From the NCBI GenBank assembly GCA_950097015.1, contig CATNEN010000025.1, forward strand, positions 868,001 through 932,000: 64,000 bases of DNA, read 5' to 3'. This DNA is from Macrostomum hystrix (Eukaryota; Platyhelminthes; Macrostomidae). Shown here one piece after another: positions 12,223-22,700 of this stretch. The translations under genes were made by a program, and so were the position numbers. The notes under the pieces are model-generated. The model saw nothing but the letters and a program-made list of their open reading frames with translations, was not told the DNA's origin and did no database searches. Position 1 is the stretch's first letter, and every line of letters begins with the position of its first letter.

Positions 12223-14657
12223 ATGAGCAAGGCGGCTAGCTTGTCCGCCATCCAGAAGCAGAAGGAGCAGCTGGTGCTGGAGATTCAACGCTTGCAATCA
12301 GATATTGATAAATACGAATACGAATTGAAGAATATTAGCATCTACCTCACGCCAGAGGAGAAGAAGGATCCCAAGGAGCAGATGGCTTCGCGAGCCAAAT
12401 TCAAGTTCAATACTAAACCGCAGGAGGGCATTGCGTTTATGGTTGAGAACGGACTCATACCAGACGATAGCCCGGAAAGCGTGGCTAAGTATCTATACTC
12501 AGCCAAGCAGCTAGATAAGCATGTGCTTGGCAACTATCTTGGCAAAGCTGACAATGCCAAATTGTTGACCGAATTCGCTGCCCAGTTTCCGTTCGCCGGC
12601 AAGAGTTTCATGACAGCTCTGCGCGAGTTTATGTTCTCCTTTAAAATGGTTGGAGAAAGTCAGGTCAGGAGCGAAATCTACCTGTGTAAACTGTATTGGT
12701 CATCTACCTGAACTTTATCATTCAACCTACCTAAACCCTATCCTATAGCCTACCCGATACCCATTCCATAACCTACCTGATATCTATTCCATAATCTATC
12801 TGATATCTATTCATTAACCTACCTGATATCTATTCCATGACCTACCTGATATCTATTCCATGACCTACCTGATATCTATTCAATGACCTACCTGATATCT
12901 ATTCAATGACCTACCTGATATCTATTCCATAACCTACCTGATATCTATTCAATGACCTACCTGATATCTATTCCATGACCTACCTGATATCTATTCCATG
13001 ACCTACCTGATATCTATTCAATGACCTACCTGATATCTATTCAATGACCCACCTAATGTCTATTCCATAACCTACCTGATATCTATTCCATAGCCTACCA
13101 AATATCTAATTCATAACCTACCTGACATCTATTCCATAACCTACCTGATATCTATTCCATAACCTACCTGAAATCTATTCCATAACCTACCTGATATCTA
13201 TTCCATAGCCTACCAAATATCTATTTTATAACCTACCTGATATCTATTCCATAACCTACCTGATATATATTCCATAACCTACCTGATATCTATTCAATGA
13301 CCTACCTGACATCTATTCCATAACCTACCTGATATCTATTCCATAGCCTACCAAATATCTATTTTATAACCTACCTGATATCTATTCCATAACCTACCTG
13401 ATATATATTCCATAGCCTACCTGATATCTATTCCATAATCTACATAAACTTACTCCAGGTAATCGAGCGCACTATGGAGATCTTCTCGGGTGCCTATCAT
13501 CGACAGAATCCGGACTTCCAACTAACAGCCGAGCAGCTGTTCATTCTCTGCTACGCCTGCATGATGCTGCAGACCTCGCTGCACAATGTTAGCGCCAAGC
13601 GAGACAAATCGCTTAACACAGTTGAAGGCTTTCACATTCTCCTAGGCCGCAGCGACCTAAAGAATCTAGATCGTCAATTTGTTAAAGAGATATTCGACGA
13701 TATCAAAGCGCAGCCATTTGTTAGCCATGACGCCGCCGACGAATTGGAAACTAGCGCTGTTGACAAAGCTGGCTACCTATTGAAACAGGGCGGCAGTGTT
13801 AAGAGCTGGAAGAGGCGCTATTTTGTGTTAAGCGGCAATCATCTTAGCTATTATACAGATCTGCCTAGTAAGGGCAAAGCTAAAGGTTCAATACCGTTGC
13901 AGGGCTTAGAGGTGCGCGAGGCCGACGAAGGCAAATACTGTTTCGAGATTGTCAAACCGGTTGGTCGTGACGGCCGCATTAAGGTGCGTCTTATGTTGTC
14001 AACTATTTCCTATGTTTAAGCTCTTTTTTATGTGTTGTACACATGCTATGTGCTAGGTAATATGCTTTTTAACGTTTGAGCACGACACTTAACTCTGAAA
14101 TTGCTTCGATTCGCCCAGCTATACTCGTAGTGTACAGTTTCACAGTGCCTTGGAGCTTGGCCCTCATGGGCGTAAATTGCGCGACAAGCGCCCAAGCCTT
14201 CTCGCCGCGGAATCGACCTCAGAGACATTAGTGCGATGGGCAAGCGTGTTAGACCGCTCTGCCACTCGCCCTTGGTTACCAACATTATTTCAGGGTATAA
14301 TTTTGTCTGTATGTGACAGTCCAGAGACTGAACTGTTGTACACTGCCTTTTTATATATTTTTATTACTTAGCTACAGTTTTACATATGCCCTAAACTTCA
14401 GCTGGATGTACTTGCTAATAGTGCTCTAAGTTTTTCTATACATATCGGCTGATTATATTTCTGTTACAAAGTAATCTATTTTATTTAACAAGCAGTTCCC
14501 TTTAACTTTCCTCTAGGCCTGGAAGGAGAACAATAGCAATCGAGTGACATCCAAGCACGATTGTTACAGATTTAGTGCGACCAGCGTTGAAGAAATGGAA
14601 GAATGGATGGACGCGCTGAAGCGAAGCATAGCAGTTAACGACGACTCGCAGGTTTAA
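12223..14657 (+). CDS. CYTH1: Cytohesin, ARF guanine-nucleotide exchange factor (Sec7 + PH)
   Basis: Three exons: 12223-12663, 13459-13983 and 14517-14657, all joined in phase 0, giving 368 residues (human cytohesins are about 400). The order is an N-terminal coiled coil (about 8-45), a Sec7 domain (about 50-240) and a PH domain (about 250-365). The Sec7 glutamate finger that displaces ARF-bound nucleotide is kept as Glu145 in VGESQ, although the family motif is PGEAQ. The PH start (KAGYLLKQGGSVKSWKRRYF) keeps the basic residues that bind phosphoinositides. The C-terminal polybasic tail of vertebrate cytohesins is nearly absent. Cytohesins activate ARF1/ARF6 at the plasma membrane. Intron 1 (12664-13458) is a minisatellite; intron 2 (13984-14516) carries a reversed SINE. 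The last stop comes right after a CAG|GT, so a further exon cannot be excluded. The symbol denotes the cytohesin family, not a specific paralogue. Confidence 0.93.
12720..13445. repeat. Minisatellite, 23-bp unit, filling cytohesin intron 1
   Basis: About 31 copies of ACCTACCTGATATCTATTCCATA with point variants. It occupies almost the whole intron. On the minus strand each unit reads ATATCAG|GTAGGT, a strong splice-junction look-alike; on the + strand there is none. Confidence 0.95.
14060..14290 (-). mobile_element. SINE family B (tRNA-derived), reversed, in cytohesin intron 2
   Basis: Read on the minus strand it starts with a tRNA-like head: GGCGAGTGGCAGAGCGG (A-box) and GAGGTCGATTCCGCGG (B-box). 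The body follows with AGAAGGCTTGGGCGCTTGTCG and GAGGGCCAAGCTCCAAGGCAC, shared with the copies near 24.6, 26.8, 38.8, 58.1 and 62.2 kb. This is the most diverged copy, and its 3' end turns into a CTTCG.TTCGCCCAGCT segment found in family A. Confidence 0.75.
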
Positions 14658-16038
14658 AATCAGTTATTTGTTCAGCTGTTTGACTTACCTATTGCTCTGT
14701 TATTATGCCTATTTATTATTGCTGTCATATTAGAAAACAGTGACAATTGTTAAAATACGGCTCGTATGTTTCTGGCTGTGACATTTTTGCAGCTTATTTC
14801 TCTAATAGGCTAACTAAAAATTCAACCATTTATTAAAGGTATCTTACGGTTTATAATACTTTTTTTCGGCCTTCCTATTTGAATTCAGTATTCTTAATTG
14901 TTACATTATCGACTGTTTTATGATAGCGTTAAAATCAAACAATGCTTATTAGTTACTGCTTCATTAATTCACAATTTTCAATTTCCTGTTTTCCACCGCT
15001 TGTTGGTCGCATGAAAGAAGATTAAATAGCAATTTTTTTTCATTTCTTACATTTTTAGTTGACTAATTGTGTCGAAAAAAATTCTTTAGATTTTAACAAA
15101 TTCAAATTCTTAAACTTTTCCAACATGTTACTGTTCTCTTATAAATATGTTATTATAATTGTGCATGTGTAATTTCAAATTAAATTTTTCAGATCTGTCT
15201 AACTCCTGTCATTAAATCAAATTATATAAGAATAGATATTTTCTTATCCAAGCCGTGTGAAAAAGTTGAATTTGCAAAACCCATTTGTAAATTATCCAAG
15301 CTAGAAAATTGCCGGCACATGCGTTTTGTGTATGTATGTTTACAGTATGTATTTTAAATTGTAACTACGAGTATAACATGCGATTGTCAATATGATAAAA
15401 ATGAAAACTTCAGAATCATATCATATAACTTTTTCATATAGGCTTCGATGTGTATTATGCTTTGTTTATTTTACGTTTGTAGCATTCGTCAGTTGTCTAG
15501 CTTCATTTATGGACTTAACGAAAGGGGCAGAGGGTGCGAAGGCAAGGTGCAAAGAGAGTGAAGGGAAGGAGCAGAGAGTGAAGGGAAGGAGCAGATATAG
15601 TGAATGGAAGGAGCAGATATAGTGAATGGAAGGAGCAGATATAGTGAATGGAAGGAGCTAGGTGATGTGTTGACAATATAGATCACACGGAGGTATTAAG
15701 AATTTTGAGTGATAGGTTTATTATATAGTTTTGAATCAGCACTACTGTTCAGTAGTAATAAATAGCTATGAAGTATAAAATGGCGTGTTTTACCGGGGCT
15801 TCGCAAACTTAATTCAGTGTTTTTAAGCCCTAAATAGCGCGCCGATATTGTAAATCAGGGTGTTAACTTTTTATTACATGCATAATCTATTTTGCTGTTT
15901 TGATTTTGCATTTAATTCGCTCTGTTGACAGTTGTGTCAGTAGCACGCTTACTTTTACTACCTTATTTTTTACCTGTTTGCTCTAGCAGAAGCGCATAAA
16001 TGCATATATTACCTATTTCAGCTCTATAAACTGGAAGC
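14658..16038. other. Intergenic, AT-rich, with a short repeat and a repeat fragment
   Basis: Mostly AT-rich. Positions about 15540-15660 hold a few copies of a 22-bp unit (AGTGAATGGAAGGAGCAGATAT). Positions about 15780-15860 are a diverged copy of the dispersed repeat seen at 22.4, 23.0 and 24.4 kb. The acceptor CTATTTCAG ends at 16021, 17 bases before the next ATG. Confidence 0.5.
15780..15860 (+). repeat. Diverged copy of an unclassified dispersed repeat
   Basis: ATGGCGTGTTTTACCGGGGC, then TTC, an AATTCAGTGT block and CTAAATAGC, aligns with the copies at 22424, 23041 and 24402 with several changes. It is the oldest-looking copy. Confidence 0.45.
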
Positions 16039-16560
16039 ATGGGCCGCACCGTTCTAGTAGCTTTAGACGGCAGTTCTCACAGCCTGCGCGCTCTAAAATG
16101 GTACTTAACAAATAACCAACTAGCTGGCGACTGCCTATTAATGGTATTCATCTCTGAGCCTCCGTCCATGATCATGTCGGCTGGCGCAGCCACTCCTGAC
16201 ATCTATCTGCGCTGCAAAGAGGACGCCCTGGCCAAGGCTCAACAGTTGGCTAGCGAGGCTAATAACCTGTGCTCCGAATTGGGCATTAGGCCTGACATTA
16301 CTAAACGATTCTTGGAGCGTTTGCACGCTGGCCCCGGTCCGACTCTTGTCAGCGTGGCCAATGAAGAATCCGCTGATGTCATCATCATGGGCAGTCGGGG
16401 TGTTAGCACACTTCGGCGCACCTTTCTAGGTAGCGTTAGCGACTACGTGCTGCATCATTCGCATAGGCCTTGTGTCATCGTACCGCCTCTGCAGTCAAAC
16501 AGCACCGAGTCGAAATCCGCTCAGGCCGGTCAGGCCAGTGCTACTACTGTTCCTAAGTAG
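16039..16560 (+). CDS. Universal stress protein (UspA family), paralogue 1
   Basis: Single exon, 173 residues, one UspA domain. The N-terminal strand VLVALDGSSHSLRALKWYL and the C-terminal ATP-binding pattern G-2X-G-9X-G-S (MGSRG..RRTFLGSVSDYVLHH) are both present, so it belongs to the nucleotide-binding subgroup. A Ser/Thr/Ala-rich tail follows residue 155. UspA proteins are soluble dimers linked to stress tolerance; among animals they are known in flatworms, cnidarians and some other invertebrates but not in vertebrates. Its neighbour 1.7 kb downstream is a paralogue. The ATG is preceded by an acceptor-like TTTCAG ending at 16021. Confidence 0.93.
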   Translation: MGRTVLVALDGSSHSLRALKWYLTNNQLAGDCLLMVFISEPPSMIMSAGAATPDIYLRCKEDALAKAQQLASEANNLCSELGIRPDITKRFLERLHAGPGPTLVSVANEESADVIIMGSRGVSTLRRTFLGSVSDYVLHHSHRPCVIVPPLQSNSTESKSAQAGQASATTVPK

Positions 16561-18213
16561 TATCTGTACTAGATAGGACTCAAAGAACTGATGTTTGCAT
16601 AGCATTGCAACTTTATCCAGTTCATCGTTTTTTTACCTTTTAACTATACTTATTACCAAAGCTTCGATAGCTATTTTAAACTAGAGTGCAAACCCGTCTT
16701 CAGAAAGTTTTGTTTTATAGCCTAATTATTTTGCCAAAAAGCATCATTTTATAAGTTTTTTCGTGTGTGGTATTGTTAGGATAGCGTATACCATATTGAC
16801 CAGCAGAGGTTGTAGCCTAGTGGTTAGGGCGTCGGACTCATGACTTGAAGGTCAGGGGTTCGATTCCCGACTCCACTGGAACAATTTGCGTCCTTTAGCA
16901 AGACACTTAACTCTGCATTGCTTCAGTTCACCCAGCTGTTAAATGGGTACCAGCATCAGCTGGGATAATTGAAGGTGGGTGTGGCGCCCCCCCAGTCCGT
17001 GGACTGAACAGCTGTACGCAGCCTTCAGATGCGCCGCGCATTAGCTGCGGCTGTGCTGTCAGCTGCACATCTGACCCAATTGGGGCAGGTGTAATCAAAT
17101 AATAAAATAAATGACCAGAACGGTTCTTCCCATTTTTTCGTTTTTCTTCCGGCTGCTAATTTATCTATACCAGAGGACTGACTATCGTGCAACTTTTTGA
17201 CGAATATTTCTCTATAAAACTATCACAAGATTTCTCTCTGCTCTGCACAAATTTTTTTGAGTTGCTTTGTTAACTTTTTTTCGTACCACTATAACAAGCA
17301 GTAGCAAAATATTTTCATCGGTCTCAAAGTTTTTTTAATTCTTAGGCGGAAGATAAAATCTCTATTTTGTTCTGTTTTTTGTACAACCATTTGTAGTATT
17401 TATAACGCGTCTAACTTTAAATTTGGAGTTTCGATTAAGGAAGTCAGTGCCCTTAATTTGCAATCTCTATGTATAGATTAATTATTTACAGCTGCGCTGG
17501 TCCACAATGCGCTTGCCGTGAAATAACTTTTATTTTTTAGTTTAAGCCTATCTTGTCTTTTCTCCCCATTGGTTGTCATGATTTTTGTGAGTTTTTTATG
17601 CCACTTTTATTGGATTGTTGAACAACTTTCGTTTAGTTGCTGTTTTTTCTAAGTTTATTTTTAACTGTGTCTTATTTTTGTTTCTTCTTGTTAATTCTGC
17701 GGCTTCCTGTTCAATTTCATCACTAGACGGAAGGAGTTATATGTACTCATTTTCTGGTGTCTTTTTGTCTTTTTTTGGCTTCCTATACGCGCGTGTTTGT
17801 GTTTTCTCATAATTTAGAAATGAAAAAAATGAGAACTTTCCCTTATATACAATTATTGCCCAGTAAAAGTCGTGTTTTTGTTTGCATGTTTTATTTCATT
17901 CTTAGAAAATTTTGTGCAGGCAAAGTTTTATTAGAGTCGATTGAAATCTAATCCCTATTCAAGCAAATCCTTACCTAGAATTAAAAAAAAATATCGAATT
18001 AGATCCTCATTGTTAAATCCCATTTAAAAAAACAGATCCTCAAATCTAAAAGTCGAAACAATGATCGGATTCTCATTTTTTCGCTACTATTATTGAATTG
18101 CACAAACCTGTCAGATCCTCATTTGTCGCGATCCCCCATTAATCATTGCTAAATTCATGAAAACCGCAAAATTTTCAGTGCAATAAGCTACCAGAAATAG
18201 CAAAGCAACTGAT
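16561..18213. other. Gap between the two stress-protein genes
   Basis: Contains a complete family-A SINE at about 16804-17115, followed by AT-rich sequence. Short frames at 17615-17951 are hydrophobic by composition (T-rich DNA) and unsupported. The acceptor ATTTTCAG ends at 18178, before the ATG at 18214. Confidence 0.5.
16804..17115 (+). mobile_element. SINE family A with tRNA-Met-like (CAT) head
   Basis: Head about 16805-16880 has an A-box (TAGCCTAGTGG) and B-box (GGTTCGATTCC) and a CAT anticodon-like loop (GGACTCATGACTTG). The body contains AAGACACTTAACTCTGCATT and CAGTTCACCCAGCTG, then AGTCCGTGGACTGAACAGCT and a GGCAGGTGTAATCAAATAAT end. Reversed or partial copies occur near 22.72-22.98, 24.23-24.37 and 37.85-38.05 kb. 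The domain after the head resembles the conserved central parts of invertebrate SINEs, but I cannot name the superfamily. Confidence 0.85.
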
Positions 18214-18687
18214 ATGGGCCGCAAGATTCTGATCCCGATGGACGCAAGCGAGCACAGTTATCGCGCACTTCGCTGGTACGCCGATCGCATGAACAAATCG
18301 TCCGACACTCTTATCTTCGTCTACGTCGCCGAGCCGCCTGCCATCACCTACGGCGGCGCCGGCGTCGGCTCACCGGAATTATTCGCCGAAGGTGTCAATC
18401 AGGCCGTGGCGCGTGGCAAACTGATGGCGGCCGAGGTGCGCCAGCGTTGCACAGATATGGGCGTGAAGGCGCAGCCGCGTTTTCTTGAACGCCTGACTCA
18501 CGGCGCCGGTCCGGCTTTAGTTGAAATAGCCGACGAGCAGGCTGTCGACGCAATCGTTATTGGCAGTCGAGGTTTGGGCGCCCTACGGCGAGCCTTTTTA
18601 GGCAGCATTGTTGATTATGTGCTGCATCACGCCAGCGCTACAACCATCGTTGTGCCGCCACCAACGCAGGCCCATGGGCAGGACTAA
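18214..18687 (+). CDS. Universal stress protein (UspA family), paralogue 2
   Basis: Single exon, 157 residues, one UspA domain. Starts MGRKILIPMDASEHSYRAL and has the ATP-binding pattern G-2X-G-9X-G-S (IGSRG..RRAFLGSIVDYVLHH), ending in VVPPPTQ. It shares the start, FLERL, and RRxFLGSxxDYVLHH with the gene at 16039, so they are local duplicates, now clearly diverged. Codon use is more GC-rich (GGC, GCC) than in the first copy. Acceptor-like TTTTCAG ends 35 bases before the ATG. Role is presumably stress-related nucleotide binding; the substrate is unknown. Confidence 0.93.
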   Translation: MGRKILIPMDASEHSYRALRWYADRMNKSSDTLIFVYVAEPPAITYGGAGVGSPELFAEGVNQAVARGKLMAAEVRQRCTDMGVKAQPRFLERLTHGAGPALVEIADEQAVDAIVIGSRGLGALRRAFLGSIVDYVLHHASATTIVVPPPTQAHGQD

Positions 18688-19726
18688 GCTCTGGTTGTTT
18701 GACTGGACCTTTGTTCGCATCTTTTCTAGACTAAATGCGTCACGTAATCTTACCCCTCATTGGTTGGCGCTTGCAACGTCCTGATTGGCTAGGCGCCGTT
18801 AACGGGACTCTCTGAATTGTTGTCGCGTGATTGCTCTTAGCGTGTGCATAGAAGTGTTTCCCGCGGAATTTCCGTGGGAATTTCCTCACTTTTGAAACCT
18901 AAATGTAAAACCATCGCAAAGTATGGTGCGCAGGCTCCACTAATTTTATCGTTTGATTGGCTGATTAATTGATTGATGCGTCAAATATATTTTTCCTATT
19001 TTCTATTCGCACGGCACTTTTGTCTTCCCATACTTACGAGTACAGTTTATTGATCGTAGTATCGACGTAACAATCACATGTTTTATTAGCTTTTTCGCAA
19101 CAGCTGCTGATTTCATTTTTTCATGTCTATTTGTATTTGCCACAAAGTATTCGGTTTTTATCAGCTGTGTTTTAACTACTTGCGAGTAGTACAGAATTTC
19201 ACCAGCTTTTTGGTGCACGCTTTTGTCGAATCTTTTACTCACAATTTTGTGATTAAAGTGCAGTACGTTTTTGTGTAAACTTTTGCTAATCATTCCATTC
19301 AGAATTTTTCCGTCCTTTAGTGCAATAAATAATTTTGTGTTAAAACTACTTATCTCACTTCTGCGTCATAATTTGCCAGATTGATTTTCCGCATGCCATA
19401 GTTATCTTAAAACCTTTGCCCCCTTTTTAAAGAAATAATTAAACGAAGATCACTCAAAGATTTACAACCTATTTTTGGGTCCTTGCATTTAACTTTCTTT
19501 GGTGTGCTACTATTGAGTAGCATATAGTTGGGGTTTTTACCCTTATTTTGAAAAAAAACAGAAACTTTTTTTAATTAATATGCTTGAAACAACGTTAGTA
19601 GTCTATGATGATTATGATAAGTGTTTTTTATTCTTACCACTGAATTTCTTTGCAGCTTTCCAACTTTAAAGCTATTTGTTTGAAACCAAAACTGCTAAAC
19701 ATAATTAAGTAAAGCATCACTGAGCT
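18688..19726. other. Intergenic, AT-rich
   Basis: No gene that I can support. A 96-codon minus-strand frame (19003-19293) is Lys-rich with no family look. The acceptor TTCTTTGCAG ends at 19655, 71 bases before the next ATG. Confidence 0.5.
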
Positions 19727-22700
19727 ATGACACTCGGCGAGTCCGCTGTCCTAACGGAGCTGCACAATGGAAACGACTCCGGAGATCAACAACGCGAAAC
19801 TGTTGAACCTCCAGATGATGGCTACACCGATGTGCTTGGCAACAAGCGATTGTGGAAGAAGACTCTAAATGAAGGACGCGGTCGCGACTCTAGGCCACAG
19901 TCTGGTGATCAGGTGATGATTCGCTGTTTATTAAGAATGTTTAGCTTATATTGCGTTGTCTGATTCTTAGGTTTTGTCTGTCGGATTCTTAGGTTTATCT
20001 GTCTGATTCTTAGGTTTATCTGTCTGATTCTTAGGTTTATGTGTCTGATTCTTAGGTTTATCTGTCTTTTTCTTAGGTTTATCTGTGTGATTCTTAGGTT
20101 TATCTGTCTGATTCTTAGGTTTTTGTCTGTCGGATTCTTAGGTTTATCTTTCTGATACTTAGGTTTATCTGTCTTTTTCTTAGGTTTATCTGTCTTTTTC
20201 TTAGGTTTATCTGTTTGATTCTTAGGTTTATCTGTTTGATTCTTAGGTTTATCTGTCTTTTTCTTAGGTTTATCTGTTTGATTCTTAGGTTTATCTGTCT
20301 TTTTCTTAGGTTTATCCGTCTGGTTCTTAGGTTTATCTGTCTGATTCTTAGGTTTATCTGTCTGATTCTAAGGTTTATCTGTCTGATTCATAGGTTTATC
20401 TGTCTGATTCTTAGGTTTATCTGTCTGATTCTTAGGTTTATCTGTCTGATTCTAGGGGTTACTGGCTGATTCTTAGGTTTATCTGTCTGATTCTAGGGGT
20501 TACTGGCTGATTCTTAGGTTTATCTGTCTGATTCTAGGGGTTACTGGCTGATTCTTAGGTTTATCTGTCTGATTCTTAGGTTTATCTGTCTGATTCTTAG
20601 GTTTATCTGTCTGATTCTAAGGTTTATCTGTCTGATTCATAGGTTTATCTGTCTGATTCTTAGGTTTATCTGTCTGATTCTTAGGTTTATCTGTCTGATT
20701 CTAGGGGTTACTGGCTGATTCTTAGGTTTATCTGTCTGATTCTAGGGGTTACTGGCTGATTCTTAGGTTTATCTGTCTGATTCTAGGGGTTACTGGCTGA
20801 TTCTTAGGTTTATCTGTCTGATTCTTAGGTTTATCTGTCTGATTCTTAGGTTTATCTGTCTGATTCTTAGGTTTATCTGTCTGATTCTAGGGGTTACTGG
20901 CTGATTCTTAGGTTTATCTGTCTGATTCTTAGGTTTATCTGTCTGATTCTAAGGTTTATCTGTCTGATTCTAGGGGTTACTGGCTGATTCTTAGGTTTAT
21001 CTGTCTGATTCTTAGGTTTATCTGTCTGATTCTTAGGTTTATCTGTCTGATTCTTAGGTTTATCTGTCTGATTCTTAGGTTTATCTGTCTGATTCTTAGG
21101 TTTATCTGTCTGATTCTTAGGTTTATCTGTCTGATTCTTAGGTTTATCTGTCTGATTCTTAGGTTTATCTGTCTGATTCTTAGGTTTATCTGTCTGATTC
21201 TTAGGTTTATCTGTCTGATTCTTAGGTTTATCTGTCTGATTCTTAGGTTTATCTGTCTGATTCTTAGGTTTATCTGTCTGATTCTAGGGGTTACTGGCTG
21301 ATTCTTAGGTTTATCTGTCTGATTCTTAGGTTTATCTGTCTGATTCTTAGGTTTATCTGTCTGATTCTTAGGTTTATCTGTCTGATTCTAGGGGTTACTG
21401 GCTGATACTTAGGTTTTGTCTGTCTGATTTTCCTTTTTTAATTAGCATCGTTATCATCGAAAACTATTTTTTTTTGGCTAGGTGACCCTAAAATTCGAAG
21501 CCAGCCTTGCCGATGGCACAGTTGTTGAATCCGAAGCGGCCCTTGTAATCTCCATTGGCGAATGCGATCACCTTCAAGCGCTGGACATTGCCGCGCCGCT
21601 AATGGAGCTAGACGAGTGCTGCAGTATTATCACCTCGGCTCGTTATGCTTATGGCTTCGCTATTGAAGCCAAAACTAGCAGCGGAGTCACAGTACCACCC
21701 GGCTCTGTGCTGCACTGCACCGTCACCCTTCTATCAGTTGACGATCCTGTTGACTATGCCGCTCTGGGACCAGTTGAATCTCTCCGCATTGCTGATAGAA
21801 AGCGCGAACGCGGCAACGATCTATTTAATAGGGAGGACTTTGCCGGAGCTGTGAACTGTTATGGCAGGGCGGCCCGTATTCTTGAGGATCATTGTCAGGT
21901 GTGCTATCCCGCCCTTTTAATTTTTTTAAATCTTGCACTTGCAAACGATGCCCCGACTTCGAAGGAAGATTCGGGTATGATGAATCTTTCCACTTTCGAT
22001 TTTGGGAATCACCCTTTCAGATTTTGTGACCTTGAGAGAATCGCATTCAGTTTTTAGTGAGATTCGTCCTTTAGAATAGCCACTAGTTTGGGGGATAGAT
22101 TCGACCTTTAGAATCGCGACCAGTTTGAGGGATAGATTTGACCTTGAGAATCGCCACCAGTTTGAGGGATAGATTTGACCTTGAGAATCGCCACCAGTTT
22201 GAGGGATAGATTTGACCTTGAGAATCGCCACCAGTTTGAGGGATAGATTTGACCTTGAGAATCGCCACCAGTTTGAGGGATAGATTTGACCTTGAGAATC
22301 GCCACCAGTTTGAGGGATAGATTTGACCTTGAGAATCGCCATCAGTTTGAGGGATATACGAGCGTAGAATCGGTCCTTTTATACGAGTATAAAATCCACA
22401 TCCAAATTCAAATTAAATTTTGAATGGCGTGACTTACCGAGGCTTCAAGACCCAATGAAAATTCCGTGTCTGCAGTCTTAAATAGCATGCCTAAATAGTG
22501 CTATGTTGTATAGCCCACTTTTCGAGCATGTGTACGAAACACACATACAGTCGTATACAGTGTTGCAGGATTATATATTATTTGCAACTGCGCCATGCTT
22601 GGGTGGACAAATCATAATATATGATTATCAGACCAATAGAGTACAGAATATTAATAGATTTTACTAATATTTAAAACTAACAGGAGAACAGGCAATTTTT

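Noticed and set aside
16804..16880. Genuine tRNA-Met gene
   Set aside because: A and B boxes are present but the acceptor stem does not pair well and the sequence continues into a dispersed body, so it is a SINE head.
19003..19293. 96-codon minus-strand gene
   Set aside because: Lys/Ile-rich composition of AT-rich DNA, no family look, and all other genes are on the + strand.
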